Positions 58,107-64,000 of a stretch of 64,000 nt of DNA are shown piece by piece. Location: the NCBI GenBank assembly GCA_022059125.1, contig JAEUWY010000013.1, positions 620,001 to 684,000 on the forward strand. Reading direction: 5' to 3'. The notes beneath the pieces were generated by a model. It did no database searches. It saw nothing but the letters and a program-made list of their open reading frames with translations, and had not been told where the DNA came from. This stretch comes from Corynespora cassiicola. Its lineage: Eukaryota > Ascomycota > Dothideomycetes > Pleosporales > Corynesporascaceae. Each line of letters starts with the position of its first letter. Positions within the stretch are counted from its first letter, which is position 1. The translations under genes were made by a program, and so were the position numbers.

Positions 58107-59606
58107 TCAACCAGAGTATATACGTGAATAATCGCGATCCTCCATCTTGAAAGCAGCCTCCAAGGTCGGATTCCACGGCCCTTTGTTGCTAAGGTAGTTT
58201 TCTAGAGTTCTTTCCAAATATTTGTCTTTAAGATCATTATCATCAAAGCATGCTGCCGCTTCGAATCTATGGTATTCTTTGTCCGACTCGTGTTTGCTGA
58301 AATCTCCCGTCCAATGCTCCACGCGAATCCCTGGGGGTTTTGCGCCGAGGCCGAGCTCAACAATCATTCGGTTTGGATGGTATCGAATTGCATCGCATAT
58401 GTCGCGCCAGCTACCTGCATTTGGGCAAACTTGAGAGTGACGAAGGGTGATTTTTCTCAAGTTCTTCTGCAATAGTATGAACTTTGCCAAGTTGGACAGA
58501 TGCAGGGTAAACATCGCATCCTCAAAACGTATGTGTGTTAGGGCATGCATTTCGATTAGATTCGTTTCCGATGGAAATCTGTCTGCGGCTGTGCGAAAGT
58601 ACAGATAGCGAAGTGAATGCGCAGATTTGCGCAGTATCAATGCGAGAATATCCAGAGGATAGCGATGGATTTCTGGGGAAAATTGAATGGTACGTGGAAT
58701 GCCACCGACCCCTGGCAAGTCAATGATCCTGGGCCGGAATACCAGGTCCTCCAGTTCTCCAAGATTGCTCAGAAAAACATTCCATCCTGGTTTTTGCGCC
58801 CAATCGTGAGCTAACTGAAAATGGTGATCGAAGTCAAGTACTCTGAGTTTGAAGTGAGAACTTGCGAGAGCGGCTCCAATGCTTGCTAGCAATGTATCGC
58901 CGGCCGATGCATGGACAAAATCGCACCCATCTTCACAATGGTTGAAAAAGTCGTGTCCATGCTTATAGAGTACCTTGCAACGACGTGTTTCCCAATCATC
59001 TTCTTCCCATTGCCACCACTGTTTTTGGCTGAGCCAAAGGCAGGTGCGATCTTTCAACTGGTCAAGAACTTCCGTCCAGACTCTTTCAACGGGAAGACCT
59101 TCGACCTGTGCTAGTCGTTGGTATTCCTCAAAGCCCTTGTCAATCTCCTCCTCGGAATAAAACGTTGAGGCCCTATCATAATCTCCGTTGATGAGTTTCT
59201 CCATGAGTTCCTGCCATGGAGATGATGTAATATCTTCCTGTGTTTTTTTCATCTCATCCTGCATGGAATGTTCCAAGTTTTGGAAGTATATGATTTCTTC
59301 GAAGTAACTCCGCGTCATATCGAGTATATGGTCAGATGAGATAAATCGCATCGTTCGACAGTAAGGTGCCATCTTTCCAAAATCGAGCTCTTGGAGGCTT
59401 CGAACACTCTCTGGCGTGCGGCTGAGCTTCATTCTGGCAAATAACTTCTCCATTATGCTTGGATAGTAGGCCAACTGATGGCATGTCTGCCGTAGGGCAA
59501 CAAGTGAGTCTCGGGCATAATCGTCATCGATCTCGGCAATGATGAGGTCCAATATCTCTGGAGCAAGGCCAAGGAGAGAATCATTCGGATAGTGGTACTC
59601 AGTCAT
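58107..59606 (-). CDS. F-box-like hypothetical protein, 499 residues
   Basis: Single exon, minus strand. N-terminus LLGLAPEILDLIIAEI followed by a helix ending RQTCHQLAYYPSIMEKLF (residues ~10-62) matches the F-box-like start of many fungal proteins. The middle is charged, with aromatic cluster QKQWWQWEEDDW, and the C-terminal half alternates strand- and helix-like segments (FKLRVLDFDHHFQL, LRYLYFRTA, NLRKITLRH) as in leucine-rich-repeat-like F-box proteins. No signal peptide or membrane helix. Substrate unknown. No paralogy at sequence level with the F-box-like gene at 50193 is evident. Confidence 0.78.
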   Translation of the reverse strand: MTEYHYPNDSLLGLAPEILDLIIAEIDDDYARDSLVALRQTCHQLAYYPSIMEKLFARMKLSRTPESVRSLQELDFGKMAPYCRTMRFISSDHILDMTRSYFEEIIYFQNLEHSMQDEMKKTQEDITSSPWQELMEKLINGDYDRASTFYSEEEIDKGFEEYQRLAQVEGLPVERVWTEVLDQLKDRTCLWLSQKQWWQWEEDDWETRRCKVLYKHGHDFFNHCEDGCDFVHASAGDTLLASIGAALASSHFKLRVLDFDHHFQLAHDWAQKPGWNVFLSNLGELEDLVFRPRIIDLPGVGGIPRTIQFSPEIHRYPLDILALILRKSAHSLRYLYFRTAADRFPSETNLIEMHALTHIRFEDAMFTLHLSNLAKFILLQKNLRKITLRHSQVCPNAGSWRDICDAIRYHPNRMIVELGLGAKPPGIRVEHWTGDFSKHESDKEYHRFEAAACFDDNDLKDKYLERTLENYLSNKGPWNPTLEAAFKMEDRDYSRIYSG

Positions 59607-60890
59607 TACGAAAGTTTGGGTTCATCTGTTAGATCCGATTGAAGCATAAGAAGATAGCAGCGCGAGGTGGTACGAACATGAACTGTTCCGCAATAATGAT
59701 GGAAGGTCAGCTCGTATGATGCCCAGGCATTTACCGAGCTTACCATGTGTTGCGCGCTAGCCCCAGCAGCTTACTTAAAGCAACCCCCCTGTAAGATCCT
59801 GAAAATCTCCACTGAAACGGTAGAACAATTCTGATCAGCAAGCCATATTTTTCATCTATACCTCTTGTATGTAATGATGTCTCAACACACTGGTCCTCAA
59901 AAGGTCATACCTGAGGACATCCGAGATGTCATTCGTGTCTAATGGTATTGGTTATGCTGCTTTGACGAATACACTATACATTGAATACGATATTGTTGTA
60001 GTTAGTGGCAGTATTCTTTAAGTTTACTGCCATAATGTGCCTGTTTGCACTAAATGAGACCGGTGAAGAAAAGGGCATGGGCACTGGAGGAGCAATCCAT
60101 CGCTAGCGCTCAGCCTTCACATCAGCTGACTGCATAAATCGCTTGGACTTCCGAAGCCACCTTTTGAAATGCACCATCTTATAAGTTAGAATAGCCCTTT
60201 TCAACATGAAAAATTAGCAAAGGGAGCTGTAACTGCTCTAAGGGACCAAGCTCATCGAACAAGGTTGCGAAGCATTTTTTGATAAGCAAACTCGCCCTCG
60301 ACACGGTAATCTTAGGGTTAATTTATCAAACAAGTTTCCGTCTCAACAATTACCAGGATATATATTCGGCCAAGCCTCCGACTGTTGTGCTTCTTGGGGC
60401 TCAGCGGCCCCCCAACGCCGGCAAGGCTGAAACCCCCAAGTGGAGCGCTCTAAAGTCCGCCCCAGCCTCGAATATCGATGTGGAGGGTTCTAATTTGAAT
60501 CCGCGGAATGTTTATTCAAACGCGATTGGTACATCTGCATATGAGCCCCAGGCATGGCATGAGGCATGAGGCGTGTTGGTTGGGCTGAAACAGATTTCAC
60601 TGGATACCACGGATGATCGGAAATAAGCCATGGGAATCTACACATGCTAATGATTTCAGAGAAACACATATACGCTTGTCAGATTCTGCCACGTCTCAGA
60701 GCCGTGTCCTTGTCTTAGCATTACAATTGCTTCTAGGTTATCCGCTGTTTAGGAACACCGCTGCTATGACCTCTCTCCACTTTTGAGGCACTTCTTTTTG
60801 GATTGTATTTTCTGCTTAGTTCCAAAGAGGGGACGCTGGATTTTTCCTCAATATTTTCGCTGTTACTGTTCACGTTTACGCTAGATTATC
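59607..60890. other. AT-rich intergenic stretch, about 1.3 kb, possible gene relic
   Basis: Lower GC content than most of the window. A plus-strand frame at 60279-60569 (96 residues) has a plausible amino acid mix in its second half (PNAGKAETPKWSALKSAP) but no family match and an AT-rich, unconvincing first half; it may be a fragment of a decayed gene. No RNA gene seen. Confidence 0.35.
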
Positions 60891-61822
60891 ATGGATTTTA
60901 GCTTCACCCTTGGAGTTTTTAAGCTCCTCTTAATTATTCTCAGCGCCAGTACTGTAACAGAAGCTCTCTGTTACACACCGAACGGGGCACTGGCATCAGA
61001 TATACCCTGTAAAGCTGGAGTCAATAGCACATGCTGTCAGAATGGTTACACTTGCCTGGAACCCAACCTTTGCCTTAGTCACCAAAATGTAGGGTTGCTA
61101 TGTCTACATCCATTTTTAGTTTTTTTCTCATAATATATAATAGGTCGGTCTAGATGGCCTATCAGCCAACGATATATACACTCGGGCCTCGTGTACTGAC
61201 GAGAGTTGGACCTCCGGCGAGTGTTCGCAAGTTTGCACCAAAGGTCAATTCACGAGTGAATATGCATAGCGGTATGCCATATGCTAACTATATATTAGGC
61301 GCACCTAACAGTTTTGAACTTGTTGTTCATTGCGGCGATGGTGTATACTGTTGTTACGAAGATGCTGCAAACTGCTGCAAAGATGAAAAAGCCGAGAAAT
61401 TCGACCTAGGCGACCCAACACCCTACAGAGTCATTGGCCAGTCGGGTCCTGTCAACACATTGTTGAGCAAGACATCTAGTACGGCTACAGCGAATACAAC
61501 GACCAGTACTCCCCCACCGTCTGCGAGCTCAACAGCATCCCCCGCAGCAAATCCTTCGGTCTCTCCCAACACAACATCAGGCAATCAGATTGACAAGACG
61601 GTTGCTGTCGGATTGGGAGTTGGAATTCCTTTAGGTGTAATATTGATATCAATGATGGTTGGCATAATCTGGTGGACACGAAGGATGAAGAGGCAATTTC
61701 AGGTGAGGCAAGCGGCCACGGGTCAGGAGAAGGCTCAGTCGATCACCAAAGCCACAGAGATGTATTGCCCGCCGAGTGTATCTGAAATGTCTTCTCAAAG
61801 AGACAAGGCTGAAATGCCATAG
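60891..61822 (+). CDS. Cys-rich single-span membrane protein
   Basis: Function unknown; looks like a cell-surface receptor or sensor. Exons 60891-61088, 61144-61243 and 61299-61822 give 273 residues. Seen: signal peptide (1-24), Cys-rich ectodomain with CYTPNGA, TCC, LCLS, CTDESW, VCTKG, YCCYEDAANCC, a Ser/Thr/Pro linker, one membrane helix (TVAVGLGVGIPLGVILISMM), a basic stop-transfer RRMKRQ and a ~50-residue tail. Splice junctions are clean, with a GCTAAC branch before exon 3. The order and spacing of Cys pairs closely resemble the gene at 7727, so the two belong to one architecture found in many filamentous fungi. Confidence 0.78.
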
Positions 61823-62254
61823 CGAATAATTGATGCTGGTAAGCAAAAGACTGCTACGTCTTGTTGATGTAGACCAAAATATTCGAATACTATCAATGAT
61901 CGACCACCCACTGTCTCCTCCCTCTCTTATGTCTTAAAATTATTGCTGAGTCAAATTCAAGCCACACCGTGTCATATAGGATTCCCCATTACCCATCCTC
62001 CAGCATCATCTCAGACCTTTAATCGTTCACACAAGACTCCTGCCAGCACATCCAAGATAAGCCACGCAGTCGTGCACCCAAGCCGCCGCCGTGTCCTTTC
62101 CGCCAACACTCACGACTCAGCTCAACGAGCGTTTGATTCAAAATAATAAAAAATAGGGTATATTATACACCACACTATCTAACTTTTCATCTCAATCTCC
62201 CACTTCCCCACCGGCACCAGCACCACCAACCCAGCACCACGCACACACCCCCAA
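61823..62254. other. Convergent 3' intergenic region
   Basis: Between the plus-strand Cys-rich gene stop and the PRP22 stop. AT-rich then CCA-rich. No gene seen. Confidence 0.45.
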
Positions 62255-64000
62255 CTAACCCCAAGTCCCACCCCCACCCCTTCCCTGCCTCTTCTGCGCA
62301 CTCAACCTCCAATCATCCTCCCCAGCAAACTTATTATGCAGCGGCTGAATCCTCTCCGCCTTCTTCCTCTTACTCAGACGATCCGTCGGCGCAACCTTGA
62401 AGAACGTCGGCGCCGCCTCGACCAACCACTTGGGCTCAATGGCACTGCAGACATGCATGTACTCCTTGGTCGTCTCGACGAGCGAGTGATAAATGACGTG
62501 CTCGGCCGGCTTCCCGAAGAGCGCGGACGACGGGTGCAAGAAGACGGGCGTGCCCTCGACGAGCGTCTTGTAGCCCTCGGAGGGGTCCTTGCGCGCAGAG
62601 TTGCGGAAGAAGCCGCTGCAGAGGGCTTGGCGGACTTTGATGGTGTTGCGGCCGCACGAGACGATGGCGTGCTTGTGGCGGGCCATGATTTGGAGGAGTT
62701 GGTTGCGCACGTCGCGGACGCGCATTAGATTCTTTGGCTGGATGAAGTTTTCGAAGCACCAGGGGGTGGAGAAGCCGGCTTGCTTCCACCCATTGTACAC
62801 GTTGAGGAGGGTGACGTGGTCGCCCGAGGGGTCATTGAACTTATTCTTCTTCTGGTCGGCTTGTTGCTGCTTGTCGCGCGGGCGGTGGAAGACGTTCTGT
62901 GTGGCTGAGATCATGGCGACAATGGTGAGGATCTCGTCGGAGCATTCGAGGTCGACCGACTTGATCAGCGACTTTGAGAGCGATGGGTCCATGGGGAAGT
63001 CGGCCATCTGGCGACCCTGGCGGGTGAGAAGACCCTCGTCATCGAGCGCACCCAAGCAGTAAAGCTCCTCCAGAGCCGTCAACATGGTGTTGGTGGGTGG
63101 CGGATCCATGAAGTCAAAGTGAAGCAAGTCATTGATGCCCATAGCCTTGAGCATGAGAATGGTATTGGACAGATTCTGGCGTTGAATTTCGGGAATTGTG
63201 GTTGGGAGCATCTCGTTCTGGAAAGCAGCTTCGGTATACAATCGGAAACCTAGTGGATGTCAGCGAAGACCATGGGGATAGATGGGGGGATACTCACATT
63301 TTCCGGGACCCGTACGTCCGGCACGACCAGATCGTTGCCTTGCCTGGGCTTGACTGATAGGCGTAATTTGCAGCCTATCCATTCCCAACTTACCATCGTA
63401 GCTGCTCTGCTTGACAAATCCAGGATCGACAACATAATAAATACCATCAATCGTCAAACTCGTTTCCGCAATGTTGGTAGCAATGACGACCTTGCGGCTT
63501 CCAGGAGGCGCCGGCTCGAAAATCTTGGTGGCAACTTCGGACGGAAGAGCACCATAAATTGGGAGAACAATCAGCTCGGGCACATTTGGACCCAATGCCT
63601 TCATCCGCTCAAGCAAAACCTCGCACGACGAGTCGATTTCTTCTTTACCCGTAAGGAATAGCAAGATATCGCCGGCGGGCTCCGTAAGATGAATCTGCAT
63701 GACGGTGACGAGAGCAGCATCCAGGTAGTCAGATTCGGGCTCGCGGCTGTACATGACCTCTACGGGGAAAGTACGTCCAGGAATGGAGAAGATGGGACAC
63801 TTGTAAAAGTACTCTGAGAACTTGTCCGCATCAAGAGTAGCACTGGTAACGATGAGCTTCATGTCAGGTCGACGCTTGAGCGTCTTCTTGAGAAGGCCGA
63901 AGAGAACGTCTGTAGCGATTGTACGTTCGTGAGCCTCATCAAGCATGATGCAGCTGTACTTTGAAAGCAGCGGGTCCAAGAGGATTTCACGCTGCAAGAT
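62255..64000 (-). CDS. PRP22: Pre-mRNA splicing DEAH-box helicase PRP22 (partial, 5' end outside window)
   Basis: RNA helicase that releases spliced mRNA from the spliceosome. Only the C-terminal part is present; the gene continues beyond 64000 on the minus strand. Exons seen: 64000-63298 and 63249-62255. Seen: DEAH box (MLDEAHER), SAT motif, [10 protein letters not shown], the [17 protein letters not shown] motif VI, HA2 ratchet domain, OB-fold region and a C-terminus [21 protein letters not shown] with DDWRLS, which fits PRP22/DHX8 rather than PRP43 or PRP16. The end is Gly-rich. The intron at 63250-63297 is in phase 1. Confidence 0.93.

Noticed and set aside
1..64000. CRISPR arrays, prophage, transposons, tRNA or rRNA genes
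   Set aside because: No regularly spaced direct repeats with unique spacers, no transposase or integrase frames, and no cloverleaf-like or rRNA-like sequence recognised by eye; a tRNA scan would be decisive.

Overview
The window is nuclear DNA of a filamentous ascomycete (Pezizomycotina). The genes are interrupted by many short introns (about 45-130 bases, GT-AG, often with a CTAAC-like branch point). They lie on both strands without operons and include fungal hallmark families: ERG2 sterol isomerase, Zn2Cys6 regulator, AA9 lytic polysaccharide monooxygenase, gephyrin-type molybdenum cofactor fusion, vacuolar Ca2+/H+ exchanger. The species cannot be fixed from the sequence alone. No CRISPR array, transposon, rRNA or tRNA was recognised.

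Layout. 0.4-3.1 kb: D-amino-acid oxidase and ERG2, both plus strand. 4.2-8.8 kb: a SET-domain protein with a signal peptide, a 2 kb gene-free stretch, and a Cys-rich single-span membrane protein whose frame appears broken. 9.2-14.8 kb: a compact housekeeping block (MogA-MoeA fusion, V-ATPase c'' subunit, TFIIA gamma, TMEM42-like transporter). 14.8-17.4 kb: a non-coding stretch with four degenerate ~156-base repeats ahead of an orphan Lys-tailed protein. 17.9-25.2 kb: DDB1, RNA polymerase III subunit RPC37 (divergent from DDB1) and an arabinitol-type alcohol dehydrogenase. 25.8-33 kb: histidine-phosphatase protein, 3-hydroxyisobutyrate dehydrogenase, PMP3-like proteolipid, VCX1-type exchanger. 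34-42 kb: SNF2/RING ATPase and a Zn2Cys6 regulator. 42-49.8 kb: a disordered protein, RAD18, ULA1 (NEDD8 E1 subunit) and ribose-5-phosphate isomerase. 50-62 kb: more accessory content, with two F-box-like proteins, an AA9 LPMO with an unusual tail, a large protein with PPxY motifs, and a second Cys-rich membrane protein with the same architecture as the one at 7.7 kb. 62.2-64 kb: the 3' part of PRP22, which runs off the window.

Most genes are ordinary housekeeping genes. Exon structures were built by eye from splice consensus and preservation of family frame; nearly all close exactly in frame. I did not find a convincing multi-gene novel system. The best leads are the pair of Cys-rich receptor-like membrane proteins, the AA9 C-terminal tail, the secretory SET protein, the His-rich linker in the molybdenum cofactor fusion and the degenerate repeat at 15.6-16.3 kb.
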